Shown here: positions 34,244 through 43,838 of the stretch, piece by piece
Numbering within the stretch: the stretch's first letter is position 1
How the letters are laid out: the number at the start of each line of letters is the position of its first letter
Source of the DNA: Saprospiraceae bacterium
GTDB taxonomy: Bacteria > Bacteroidota > Bacteroidia > Chitinophagales > Saprospiraceae
Direction of reading: 5' to 3'
DNA length: 64,000 nucleotides
Assembly (NCBI GenBank): GCA_022844565.1
Contig: JALHLK010000005.1
Location: 114,875-178,874, forward strand
The notes under the pieces: generated by a model
Seen by the model: the letters and a program-made list of their open reading frames with translations, nothing else
Told to the model about the DNA's origin: nothing
Databases searched by the model: none
Translations under genes and position numbers: made by a program

Positions 34244-36262
34244 TTACTTCTCCAAATCCATCAACAAAATCCCATACCCAATCCCCGTCACATCATCAAT
34301 TTTAGCATACTGAAATGCTATACGTTTGCCATCCGGACTCACTACAGGATTACTTGCTTTATAATTTTCATTGTCATTAAAATAAGTGAGTCGTTCCATT
34401 TTTCCAGAACCATCAAGTTGAAGACGGTATAAATCGATCAAATTCCAGCTTTTGTAATCTTTGTAAAATGGTCTATGTCTGTTACTTTCTACCAAAGTTG
34501 ATTTACCATCTGGAAAAATGGTTTCGGGTTCATCGTATCGCTCATGGTTTTTGGAATAGCTTACTATTTCACCGCTATTCATATCAAAACCCATCGTCTC
34601 TGACTCGTGCACTATCCTTGGAAAATGGGCATTAAAAATGAGTTCATTGTCATGGGGTGGTCTAAAATCTTGGGGCTCTAGCCTCCAGTTATTAACGGGT
34701 GCGGGCAAATCCTTTTCTGAAAACAGTAATTTTTTGTTTAGCAATTTAGGTATACCATTTTCATAGACAATCTCAGCATAAAACATATTAGGATCCATGA
34801 CCCAAGCTATTTTAAGTGCATGTCTAGATACAGCTATGCCTTCTTTTAGTGTTATGCCAAGTGGTGTTGGCGGAGACTTAAGATCTTTTTTCATTATCCA
34901 AACCTGACAATTTTCTGGTTTACGCGCTTCCCAAGGGTTTTCTTTTTTAAAGAAGTCTGCACCAGTCAGCAAATAATCTCCATTGGACAAATAATGTACC
35001 CTTTGAAAGCCGTAATGGTAAAAATGTTGAGTCAACGGCTTTATCTGTTTTGTTTGTAAATCGATCTCGTAGGCATCGCCAAAAGTTTTGTTCATAAATG
35101 CTACTTTTTTGCCATCAGAAGAGAATGCTGCCCTTTCACCAAAATCTGTAAGTCTAGTAATATTTGCAGGGAGAAAATCAGGGTGATGTAATATCCCTAC
35201 CTGCTCTGTATACCCATCTGGTTTATCATTATACCCAGCAATTTTTGATCGTCTCAGAACCTCATTATGAATCCTGTGTGACCAAGCTACAAATTTTTCT
35301 TCATTAGCTTGCTCTATTTCTGGTGTACTTGTACTATTGCTTGGAATATCATTTAGAGATACCCCCCACTTCCCAAGTAAAACCCAATAGGTGGCTGCAT
35401 CGGAATGATCCACGCTATTTTGTACATATTTGCCGTCTATAAATAACTTGCCTAGCTCGCTAGTTTTAAATTGGTTGTAATAAGCTTCTCCTTTTTGACT
35501 ACCACTCACAATTCCGTGTTGCCCTATGGCACCACATTCAAAATATTGAATTTTTCCTGACTTAGCCATCTCTTTCATGTAAGCACATGCTGAGGCATCC
35601 TCTCTGCAGTTAGCAACATTTTGAGGTGCTTCCATCGTTCCTTGGTGCCAGAAAGAGTTGGTCCAATGAGCGATAAATCTAAGCTTTTTTAGGACTTTAG
35701 TATTTTTAGTGGAAATACAGTGCTTTACTAAGATGGCTGGTTCTGTAGTAGACCCCCAAATAAGCACATTGATAACATCTTTTTCATTCTTAGTTAGGTC
35801 AATTAAATTTTTTACAGTCGTATAATTACTTAAATCTTTGTAATCTTTACCAACATCAAACTTTTCCGAGCTCTCTTTAATACTCGATTGCTGAAAATTA
35901 ATTCCTGATGGGTATCCACCTAAATATTTATTTAAGTTAGCAATATCTTTTTCATATGCTTTTGTAAAATATGATGTAGCCCATTTACCCTGGTCTACAC
36001 TTTCTTTATGTTCTTTTCTATGTGTGCTGGCGACGACGATACCTTTCGTTTCAAATTCATTGCTCATCAATAAATAGCCCGCCATAGCTGAAATATCATC
36101 AGGATCATTGACTGTACCCATATGGTTTTTACCGGGGATACTTTTATCGCTCATGTCGGTATAAATCCATACTTTGGGCTTGGATTGTGCTTGAGAGTAT
36201 TGAGAAGTGAAAAAGAAGAATACTAGAAACGGTAAGAAGATGATGTAATCTGGTTTTTTCAT
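34244..36262 (-). CDS. Nucleoside-hydrolase-like domain fused to a PD40 beta-propeller
   Basis: A 672-residue secreted protein (signal peptide 'IIFLPFLVFFFFTSQYSQA'). Residues about 27-343 form a DUF1593/nucleoside-hydrolase-like domain with the Asp cluster 'NDPDDISAMAGYLLMSNEF' and 'HWTNSFWHQG'. Residues about 360-670 form a TolB/WD40-like propeller ('DFGERAAFSSDGKKVAFMNK', 'NPVVSPDGKRIAFQYAKID'). The N-domain is about 70% identical, by eye, to that of the next gene, while the C-domains are unrelated. It is last in the operon. I know no characterised protein with this architecture. The activity of the N-domain is not established; N-glycosidic or furanosidic hydrolysis is an inference from fold. 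Confidence 0.8.
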   Translation of the reverse strand: MKKPDYIIFLPFLVFFFFTSQYSQAQSKPKVWIYTDMSDKSIPGKNHMGTVNDPDDISAMAGYLLMSNEFETKGIVVASTHRKEHKESVDQGKWATSYFTKAYEKDIANLNKYLGGYPSGINFQQSSIKESSEKFDVGKDYKDLSNYTTVKNLIDLTKNEKDVINVLIWGSTTEPAILVKHCISTKNTKVLKKLRFIAHWTNSFWHQGTMEAPQNVANCREDASACAYMKEMAKSGKIQYFECGAIGQHGIVSGSQKGEAYYNQFKTSELGKLFIDGKYVQNSVDHSDAATYWVLLGKWGVSLNDIPSNSTSTPEIEQANEEKFVAWSHRIHNEVLRRSKIAGYNDKPDGYTEQVGILHHPDFLPANITRLTDFGERAAFSSDGKKVAFMNKTFGDAYEIDLQTKQIKPLTQHFYHYGFQRVHYLSNGDYLLTGADFFKKENPWEARKPENCQVWIMKKDLKSPPTPLGITLKEGIAVSRHALKIAWVMDPNMFYAEIVYENGIPKLLNKKLLFSEKDLPAPVNNWRLEPQDFRPPHDNELIFNAHFPRIVHESETMGFDMNSGEIVSYSKNHERYDEPETIFPDGKSTLVESNRHRPFYKDYKSWNLIDLYRLQLDGSGKMERLTYFNDNENYKASNPVVSPDGKRIAFQYAKIDDVTGIGYGILLMDLEK

Positions 36263-36347
36263 TTTTTTTATTTTAGATAAAATGACTTACAGGGAGCAAA
36301 ATTAATATCATAAACTTTTTTCGAATTTTCCCTTTAGTATCATAATT

Positions 36348-38921
36348 TTATTTCTTTAAATCTTCATAATCAAACCAATCATAGACTGCTTCATTTTGTG
36401 AAGACGTGCCATTGCTGCTTGCATACATACCAATAAAAGGACCTGTAAAACCAAGTGTTTTTTCATCTGAGATTGCTTCCAAAGAAATACCCTCGGCCAA
36501 TGATTCCTTAGACCATTCTTTATCTCCAAACATAAAATTCATCTTACCATCCGCTGCTTTAATAGAAAAGATTACATCACTTTTAGTGTAAGGCTTTTCA
36601 GCAATGACTTCTATGTTTTTGCCTTGTCTTCTGATCAATTTAATGGTGTTTTGCGTTTTTACCATTTGATAGTAGTTGGTGCTTGCTCTGTAAATGGCTA
36701 CGCCTGCCACTTCATTTTGTGATTTTGCATTAAATTCCATTTTTGCTTGCATGAAAAAATCGTGATGGGTAATCCTTCTTATGATCATCGAAGGACTAAC
36801 CAAGCTATCCATGGTTTCTGGCAAAAGTTTCATCTTTAGTTTTCCATCTGCCAAGCTATAGAAGTTATCTTGGGGTGTCCGAGCAAAGTTCCACTGAAGG
36901 CCTAATTTATCTCCTTTAAATTGATCTTTGATATCTGCTAAAGGAACTGGACTCCAAGGTAAGTTAGGCCTTTTTCCATTATTTTCTAACTTGCCTATTC
37001 CCGGATTATAAACAGGTGTTTGCCCTTCAAACGTAACAGGTGTCAAGAAACTTTCTCTACCAAGCAAGGTTTTACCATCATTCTTTCTTTTACCAAGTGC
37101 TACACCCCACCAATCTCCATTTTGTAATTGCACTAAGTCTGAATGCCCTACCGAATGAATAGGATAATCTTGACCAAGGTTGCGATGTGTTAATACAGGA
37201 TTGGAATGATCTGGAATATATGGTCCGAAAATACTATCACTATGAAAGACTGTCACAGCATGATGATATCCTGTGCCTCCTTCAGCTACCAACAACATAT
37301 ATTTGCCATTGATCTTATAAAGATGAGGCCCTTCTGTCCATCTTGCATTTGTAGCATGACCGTGGGTCAACTGTTTTCTAGGTCCAACTAGTTTTTTTGT
37401 ATTTAAGTCCAATTCTTGTATCCATACCCCATTTTTATCAGGCCAATCAGTGATTCTACTGATATTGGCATGTCCTGTATAATAACACTTCCCATCATCA
37501 TCAAAAAACAAAGATGGGTCAATACCTGGAGAATCAAGCCATATAGGATCACTCCAAGGTCCTGCAGGGTTGGTAGCTGTGACATAAAAATTCCCTCCAC
37601 ATGTGACACAAGTGGTAATCAGATAAAAGGTATCCTTATGATGTCTTATAGTTACCGCATAAATCCCTCTTGAATCCTTTAGGCCTTTTGGTATTTTGAC
37701 CTGATCAGGTCTATGTAGTCCGTACCCTATCAAATTCCAATTGACCAAGTCACGACTCTTGTAGACAGGCATACCAGGATAAAATTCAAAACTCGATGTG
37801 ACTAAATAAAAATCATCACCTACCCTACAAATGGATGGATCTGGGTTAAAACCTGATATGATCGGATTTTCAAAATGGTCAGGAGGATAATTTATGGTAA
37901 TATCGCCACCCGCTATTTTTGCTCTTCTAACCAGTTCGTCATGTATTCTATGTGACCAATTGACAAATTTTTCTTCATTCGCTTTCTCTATTTCTGGAGT
38001 ACTTGTACCATTACTTGGTATATCATTTAACGAGACACCCCATTTGCCCATCAAAGCCCAATAAGTGGCTGCATCAGAATGGTCCACACTGTGGTTTACA
38101 AATTTACCATCGACAAAAATTGTTCCTAAAGCGCTAGTCCTAAATTGATTAAAATATGGTTTTCCTTTTTGAGAACCGCTTACAATACCGTGTTGACCGA
38201 TGGCAGCGCATTCATAGTACTGAATGACTCCAGATTTTGCCACCTCTTTCATGTAGGCACAAGCTTTCGCGTCTTCCCTACAATTGGCCACATCATATGG
38301 CTTATCCATACTTCCTTGATGCCAATAGGAATTTGTCCAATGCGCGATAAACTTGAGTTTTTTGAGTGGTTGAGTATTTTTATTACTAATGCAATGTTTG
38401 ACCAAAATAGCTGCCTCAGTCACAGAGCCCCATAATAATACATTTATCACATCTTTTTCTTTCGACGCTAAATCATACAATGCTTTTATGCTAGCGTGGT
38501 TAGCCAAAGACTTGTAATCTTTTGTAGGGTTAAAAGACTCACTTGTACTTTTGATGGATGATTCTATGAAATTCATTTCAGGTTGATATCCACCAATTTT
38601 TTTATTCAAGTTGATGATGTCTTGTTTGTAAGCTGACCCAAAATAAGATGCTGTCCATTGCGCTTGATTAGGACTCGTTTTATGAACATTTCTATGCGTT
38701 GAACTTACCACTATCCCTTTCGTATCAAATTCATTGGCCATCAACAGGTAGCCTGCCATTGCCGAAATATCATCAGGGTCATTGGCTGATCCTTCCTTTT
38801 CGATACCTCGGATATTTTTATCACTCATGTCGGTATATATCCATACTTTAGGTTTGGATTGAGCAAGTGCAAAACTTCCAAAACATAGCAATAAGGTTAT
38901 AGAAAAAATATATTTCATCAT
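36348..38921 (-). CDS. Nucleoside-hydrolase-like domain fused to a GH43 glycosidase
   Basis: An 857-residue secreted protein. Residues 1-20 are a signal peptide; 21-340 a nucleoside-hydrolase-like (DUF1593) domain with 'DPDD' at 48-51; from about 350 a complete GH43 unit: base Asp361 in 'GFNPDPSI', 'GIDPSLFFDDDGKCYY' and the acid Glu in 'TEGPHLYK'. The last ~200 residues are the GH43 beta-sandwich (GH43_C2: 'IIRRITHHDFFMQAKMEF'), as in beta-xylosidase/arabinofuranosidase subfamilies. So the GH43 is full-length and the extra domain is added in front. It overlaps the upstream sulfatase by 4 bases, and its partner fusion lies 85 bases downstream. Confidence 0.88.
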   Translation of the reverse strand: MMKYIFSITLLLCFGSFALAQSKPKVWIYTDMSDKNIRGIEKEGSANDPDDISAMAGYLLMANEFDTKGIVVSSTHRNVHKTSPNQAQWTASYFGSAYKQDIINLNKKIGGYQPEMNFIESSIKSTSESFNPTKDYKSLANHASIKALYDLASKEKDVINVLLWGSVTEAAILVKHCISNKNTQPLKKLKFIAHWTNSYWHQGSMDKPYDVANCREDAKACAYMKEVAKSGVIQYYECAAIGQHGIVSGSQKGKPYFNQFRTSALGTIFVDGKFVNHSVDHSDAATYWALMGKWGVSLNDIPSNGTSTPEIEKANEEKFVNWSHRIHDELVRRAKIAGGDITINYPPDHFENPIISGFNPDPSICRVGDDFYLVTSSFEFYPGMPVYKSRDLVNWNLIGYGLHRPDQVKIPKGLKDSRGIYAVTIRHHKDTFYLITTCVTCGGNFYVTATNPAGPWSDPIWLDSPGIDPSLFFDDDGKCYYTGHANISRITDWPDKNGVWIQELDLNTKKLVGPRKQLTHGHATNARWTEGPHLYKINGKYMLLVAEGGTGYHHAVTVFHSDSIFGPYIPDHSNPVLTHRNLGQDYPIHSVGHSDLVQLQNGDWWGVALGKRKNDGKTLLGRESFLTPVTFEGQTPVYNPGIGKLENNGKRPNLPWSPVPLADIKDQFKGDKLGLQWNFARTPQDNFYSLADGKLKMKLLPETMDSLVSPSMIIRRITHHDFFMQAKMEFNAKSQNEVAGVAIYRASTNYYQMVKTQNTIKLIRRQGKNIEVIAEKPYTKSDVIFSIKAADGKMNFMFGDKEWSKESLAEGISLEAISDEKTLGFTGPFIGMYASSNGTSSQNEAVYDWFDYEDLKK

Positions 38922-40348
38922 TTTTGATTTTTATTTAAATTCGACATTATTGATTTCAACTCTAATTCTAACTTTTGCACCAAATCAGGTCTTGATTTAT
39001 TCATATTAGTTTTTTCTGAGACATCTTCTTTTAAATTGTATAATTCTGGAGTTGGCTTAGTTGTATCAACATTTCTAGCACCCCCATACGGAAGGTATTT
39101 CCAATCTCCTTTTCTTATTCCATGTACTTCTGTGCCTTTTGTATACAATACATAGTCTCTAGGAAGCTTATTTTTACTATTTTCTAAATGAGCAGAAATA
39201 TCAATACCATGAACGTTATTATATTTAGCTCCCGCATAGTTTGCTATGGTAGGGAAGAAATCTACGGAAGATACAATTTCATCACTTACCTTACCGTGAT
39301 CCCATCGCCCAGGCCAACTCATTATACATGGCACTCGTACTCCTCCTTCGTAGTTGGTAAATTTTCCATCGCGCAATGGATCTGCACTTCCAGAATCAGC
39401 CTTATAACCAAGCCATGGACCATTGTCAGAAGTAAAAATGATGATCGTGTTTTTATCTATCTTTTTGTCTTTCAATGCTTGAATTAACGCCCCAGTATAC
39501 CAATCAATCTCCTCAATCACATCACCATATAAACCTCGCTCGCTCTTGTTTTTAAATTTTTCAGAAACAAAAAGTGGAACGTGAGGCATAGCAGGTGTTA
39601 AATAGATGAGGAAAGGCTTATTACTATTTTTTTCAATAAAATTTATTGCCCGATCAAACAATCTTGGGGTTAAAGTGGCCTGATTGCAAGGATATTCGAC
39701 TATCTTATTACCTTCAAATAAAGGCACTAACTCCTTGATGCCGTGATCTACTATTTTTTTTCGTTCATTGTAGTTTTCTTTAATAAATTGTTGGTCTTCT
39801 TTTGCTCGTTCTAGCGTATAACCATTTAAAAAGCGAACCGTATCAGCAAATTTATGCGTAGACCCAATAAACATATCGTTGCTATACGGGATACCAAAAT
39901 TCTCATCAAATCCTTGGTTTTGCGGAAGATAATAATCCAAATCACCTAAGTGCCATTTACCAAAACAAGCTGTCTTATATCCTTCTGTTTTTAATACTTC
40001 TGCGATTGTAATTTGTTCAGGCTCTAATGCTTTTCTATCAGGGAAGATTACATTTCCTACACCATTGCCAAAAGAATATTTACCCGTGAGTAGCGATGCT
40101 CTAGAAGGTGTACAAACCGAGGCACTCACGTAAAAGTTTGTAAACCTAATTCCTTCGGCAGCCAGTTTGTCGATATTAGGAGTCTTTATTTTGGGCGAAC
40201 CATAACATCCTAAATCCTGATATCCTTGATCGTCAGTAAAAATTATGATGACATTTGGTTTGGAAAATGTAGATTTATTTTGGCCTGTTACATTTTGAAA
40301 TGAACAAGAGGACAATACAACCAATAATAAAATTAAAACCTTTTCCAT
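38918..40348 (-). CDS. S1-family sulfatase (arylsulfatase A-like)
   Basis: A 476-residue sulfatase with a signal peptide that may be a lipoprotein signal ('LVVLSSC', Cys15). 'FTDDQGYQDLGCYG' (residues 37-50) supplies the first metal ligands; the formylglycine motif is 'CTPSR' with Cys79; 'GKWHLGD' and 'FTSDNGPWLGYKADSG' are typical later motifs. It resembles the common arylsulfatase A-like group of PULs. It lies in the middle of the minus-strand operon, one base after another sulfatase, and overlaps the downstream fusion protein. Confidence 0.93.
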   Translation of the reverse strand: MEKVLILLLVVLSSCSFQNVTGQNKSTFSKPNVIIIFTDDQGYQDLGCYGSPKIKTPNIDKLAAEGIRFTNFYVSASVCTPSRASLLTGKYSFGNGVGNVIFPDRKALEPEQITIAEVLKTEGYKTACFGKWHLGDLDYYLPQNQGFDENFGIPYSNDMFIGSTHKFADTVRFLNGYTLERAKEDQQFIKENYNERKKIVDHGIKELVPLFEGNKIVEYPCNQATLTPRLFDRAINFIEKNSNKPFLIYLTPAMPHVPLFVSEKFKNKSERGLYGDVIEEIDWYTGALIQALKDKKIDKNTIIIFTSDNGPWLGYKADSGSADPLRDGKFTNYEGGVRVPCIMSWPGRWDHGKVSDEIVSSVDFFPTIANYAGAKYNNVHGIDISAHLENSKNKLPRDYVLYTKGTEVHGIRKGDWKYLPYGGARNVDTTKPTPELYNLKEDVSEKTNMNKSRPDLVQKLELELKSIMSNLNKNQK

Positions 40349-40349
40349 T

Positions 40350-41942
40350 TTATTTACTTTTTTCCCACGGCATCAATTGCATATGATTGGGCCTGAGTGC
40401 TTTTATTTTTTGATTGGTTTCCACAGCCAGTTTTTGTTTTTTCTGAAAATCAGCTTGGCTTTCTCCGGGATTCCAATACCAAGGATGTGGTACGTGAACC
40501 GTTTTAAAATACAATTCAATTTTTTTAACTATCTCAGGGTAAAATGCACTTAGATCTTTGGAGCAGTTCTGATCCTCATCAATCAGAAACAGCTCTAATT
40601 GGTTATTTGGGTGTTCTCGATGAGCAAACCAAGGGCCCATCCTCACAGATTGCTCATTGTTTTTATAGAAGTAAAATGGTCTATCAAATGGAATGTTTGA
40701 TGCCTTGCCTTGGAGGATTGGTAATAGAGAATACCCATCTAAGTTTTTGGGTATTCTTTTGTTAATCATTTGTGCGAATGTCGGAAACAAATCTAAAAGC
40801 CAGACTGGCTGCGTGATGATTTGGGATTGTTTTTGATTGGGCAATTTAATGAAAAAAGGAATGCGCATGCCTGCCTCTCTGACTGAAAATTTACCACCAT
40901 GAAAAGGGCCTTTATTTTCTAACCACTGATCATCCTTCCATACTTGTTGATCATCTTTGGTTCTTATTGGGTTGTGCATAGCATATCCATTATCCGAAGC
41001 AAAAATGATCATCGTGTTGTCATAAATACCTGCACTTTTCAACTCTTGAATAATTTTACCAACCGAGATATCCAATCTTTTGACCATAGCACCCCATTCT
41101 CTTGATCTTAACTCCATATCTTTCCTATCTGTCAAGTCACGTAAATCATCTACGATTTGTGGACCATGTGGTAAATTAGTGGTGTAATACAAGAAAAATG
41201 GTTTGCTTTTATTAGCTTTTATAAAGTCTAGGGCCTCTCTATCAAACTCATCGACTGCATAAACACCATTGTTTTCTGACATGTATTTTAGTTTTCCATT
41301 GCCATCATACATGCTTTCAAAATCAAAGCTTTTAGGATCTCTTTCTTTATCGTACAATACTTCCAGATTGAAAGCACTATTCGAGGGATAATCGACAATT
41401 GCCCCATTTCTGTACAAGTTTAAAGGAAAAAATGAATGGGCTTCATAGTGATCATAATATCCAAAATGATAATCAAATCCTTGCTTTCGTGGATCTCCTA
41501 TGCTGTTGGGGTATCCAAGACCCCATTTTCCTATCACTGCTGTTTTATAGCCGCTTTGTTGCAGCATTTTGGGGAAAGTCACGCTGTTTTCAGGTAATTC
41601 CTCAAAACCTCTTGCGCTTGAATTGATACGTATCGGACTTTTGCCTACATGCAAGCCTGTGAGCATACAACCGCGTGAGGGAGCACACTCAGGTGCGGGT
41701 GCATATGCTTGAGTAAACCGTGTGGATTGACTTGCTATTGCATCTAAATTTGGAGTAGCAAAATTAGTCTGTCCGTAACAACTTAAATCTCGAAAACTGA
41801 GATCATCGGAAAAAATATAGACAATGTTTGGCTTTTGAGCATAAGTCAATTCTGACATTCCAATCCAAGAAATATACGTAAAGAATAACTTGATGAAAGA
41901 TTGTCTTAAATTAACAGATATTTTTTGAGTATTCTTTTCCAT
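40350..41942 (-). CDS. S1-family sulfatase
   Basis: A 530-residue sulfatase with a hydrophobic N-terminal signal ('FIKLFFTYISWIGMSELTYA', cleavage near residue 36). 'FSDDLSFRDLSCYG' gives the first metal ligands, the formylglycine motif is 'CAPSR' (Cys86), and 'GKWGLGYPNS', 'YYTTNLPHGP' and 'FASDNGYAMHN' complete the site. The 'GKWGLG' and 'HGPQ' patterns are shared with the sulfatase at 56472, so the two are probably related in subfamily. It is 36 bases downstream of the GH2 gene. The sulfate position attacked is unknown. Confidence 0.93.
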   Translation of the reverse strand: MEKNTQKISVNLRQSFIKLFFTYISWIGMSELTYAQKPNIVYIFSDDLSFRDLSCYGQTNFATPNLDAIASQSTRFTQAYAPAPECAPSRGCMLTGLHVGKSPIRINSSARGFEELPENSVTFPKMLQQSGYKTAVIGKWGLGYPNSIGDPRKQGFDYHFGYYDHYEAHSFFPLNLYRNGAIVDYPSNSAFNLEVLYDKERDPKSFDFESMYDGNGKLKYMSENNGVYAVDEFDREALDFIKANKSKPFFLYYTTNLPHGPQIVDDLRDLTDRKDMELRSREWGAMVKRLDISVGKIIQELKSAGIYDNTMIIFASDNGYAMHNPIRTKDDQQVWKDDQWLENKGPFHGGKFSVREAGMRIPFFIKLPNQKQSQIITQPVWLLDLFPTFAQMINKRIPKNLDGYSLLPILQGKASNIPFDRPFYFYKNNEQSVRMGPWFAHREHPNNQLELFLIDEDQNCSKDLSAFYPEIVKKIELYFKTVHVPHPWYWNPGESQADFQKKQKLAVETNQKIKALRPNHMQLMPWEKSK

Positions 41943-41978
41943 ATTAAATTTTCATCTTAAATCGCTTGAAATTTCAAA

Positions 41979-43838
41979 TTATTCATTTACTCCCATTACA
42001 GGCTTACCCGTCAACTTGTCTTTTGCCCAAGTTGATTTGTTTGCTTTTGTAACACGTTCTTTATCCAACTTAATCACTTTTCTATCGTAAGTATAAAAAC
42101 CATTCATTTCATTTTCGACATCGGTCCATTGAGTATAAACAGCTCCTGAAAGACCACCCGCTAAAAACTTATCGGTAATCATGCCAATAAACTTTTCATA
42201 TTCTGCCGTAGCGTCATCCTTTCCTTTATAATTGTAATGAACCCAAGGCCCATCATCATCCCAAATATGACCAGGTACCAAATAACCGATAGCTCCGTAT
42301 TCACCATTGACGGTGGCTCTCCGATCACTGACTAAAGGTAAAGACGGTGGTCTATAACTATGATTGTCCTTGATATGCCCCACTTCATAATCGATATTTG
42401 GTCTACCAGCATCGATGCCGCTATTTCCTGTGACCAACCGATGGGGATCCAATTTCATGACATGATTGGTCAGTCGATCCACGTCGTAGATCCCCCAATG
42501 TTCATTAAAAACTATCCAATTGACAATGCTTGGGTGATTCCAGTTTTGGGTGATCATGTGATGCAATTCAGCTTCAAATTGGATTTTTTCTTCTTCATTT
42601 CGTTTTTTAAAGGTATTGGGCATATCTTGCCATACTAAGATTCCCAATTTATCGCACCAATAGTACCACCTTTGCGGCTCTACTTTGATATGTTTGCGAA
42701 TCATGTTAAATCCCCATTCTTTGGTCATTTCTATGTCCCACTTGAGTGCTTCATCAGTTGGGGCAGTATAAATACCATCGGGCCAAAAACCCTGATCCAG
42801 CGGTCCAAATTGAAATAAGAAATGATTATTCAATGCTAAACGTTGTGTTCCTTTTTCATTTTTTAAGGAAATTTTTCGCAGTGCGGCATAGCTCTTCACT
42901 TTATCAAGTTCTTTACCTAAGCTATCCATCAAAATGATCTCCAAATCGTACAAATGTGGATTAGAAGGCGACCAAAGTATAGGATTTGTTATCTTCGTAG
43001 TTACAATATTTTGCGCTAGATCTTCGCTAGATTCGATAGTACCAATTGCGGTTTTTAAATTGACTTTTATTTGAGATTTATTGGGAGCGTTGCCCAAAAA
43101 GGTAGTCTTGACGCTAATACTAGGGTTGTCAATATCAGTCGTGATGTGTAAATCTTTAATAGAAACCTTTGGTACGGGTTCTAACCAAACCGTCTGCCAA
43201 ATGCCTGATGCTGGTGCATAAGCATATCTTTGCGGATCATCAAAGCGAGATCTGTTCTGTTTTCCTACTGCTATCGCTTCTGTATCGGTAGGGTCATAAA
43301 CTTCTACGATGATTTCATTGGTTTTATCAGTTAACAAGTAGTTGGTGACATCAAATGAAAAGCGATCATACCCTCCTTTGTGCTCACCAATACTCCTACC
43401 GTTGATATAAACTATCGCCTTCCAATCTACAGCACCAAAATGCAGAAGGACCTTTTGATTAACCCATGATTTTGGGATGTTAAATGTACGACGATACCAA
43501 GCGGTGTTGGATGCTAATTGGCGATTGATACCTGAAAGTTGTGACTCCCATGGAAAAGGAACCAAGATTTTTTCCTTAAGTTTTCGATTTGTCGGCACTT
43601 TATCACCTACTTTTGCCTCTTCAAATTGCCAATAGCCATTCAGATTCATCCATTGGTCGCGATGCATAATGGGTCTAGGGTATTCTCCGAGTACATTGTT
43701 GGTATCTACCTTGTCAAACCACTGTGTTTTTAAATTCTTTTGTGCACCCAAACTAAGGTTAGTAAGAATAAATACGATCAAGCCAATAAAACTTTTATTT
43801 ACCACCCACATCCTGTTATTTTTTTTGTTTTGCCACAT
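41979..43838 (-). CDS. GH2-family glycosidase
   Basis: A secreted GH2 enzyme of the short (~600-residue) glucuronidase/galactosidase type: an N-terminal sugar-binding sandwich ('PRPIMHRDQWMNLNGYWQFEEA'), an immunoglobulin-like middle and a TIM barrel. The acid/base Glu446 is in 'FNEHWG' and the nucleophile Glu513 in 'NGEYG' (numbered from the track start). The track start overlaps the upstream gene by 40 bases; the internal Met (43811, 'MWVVNKSF') directly before the signal peptide is a better start. Substrate is probably a beta-galactoside or beta-glucuronide; the C-terminal domains of larger beta-galactosidases are absent. Confidence 0.9.
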   Translation of the reverse strand: MWQNKKNNRMWVVNKSFIGLIVFILTNLSLGAQKNLKTQWFDKVDTNNVLGEYPRPIMHRDQWMNLNGYWQFEEAKVGDKVPTNRKLKEKILVPFPWESQLSGINRQLASNTAWYRRTFNIPKSWVNQKVLLHFGAVDWKAIVYINGRSIGEHKGGYDRFSFDVTNYLLTDKTNEIIVEVYDPTDTEAIAVGKQNRSRFDDPQRYAYAPASGIWQTVWLEPVPKVSIKDLHITTDIDNPSISVKTTFLGNAPNKSQIKVNLKTAIGTIESSEDLAQNIVTTKITNPILWSPSNPHLYDLEIILMDSLGKELDKVKSYAALRKISLKNEKGTQRLALNNHFLFQFGPLDQGFWPDGIYTAPTDEALKWDIEMTKEWGFNMIRKHIKVEPQRWYYWCDKLGILVWQDMPNTFKKRNEEEKIQFEAELHHMITQNWNHPSIVNWIVFNEHWGIYDVDRLTNHVMKLDPHRLVTGNSGIDAGRPNIDYEVGHIKDNHSYRPPSLPLVSDRRATVNGEYGAIGYLVPGHIWDDDGPWVHYNYKGKDDATAEYEKFIGMITDKFLAGGLSGAVYTQWTDVENEMNGFYTYDRKVIKLDKERVTKANKSTWAKDKLTGKPVMGVNE

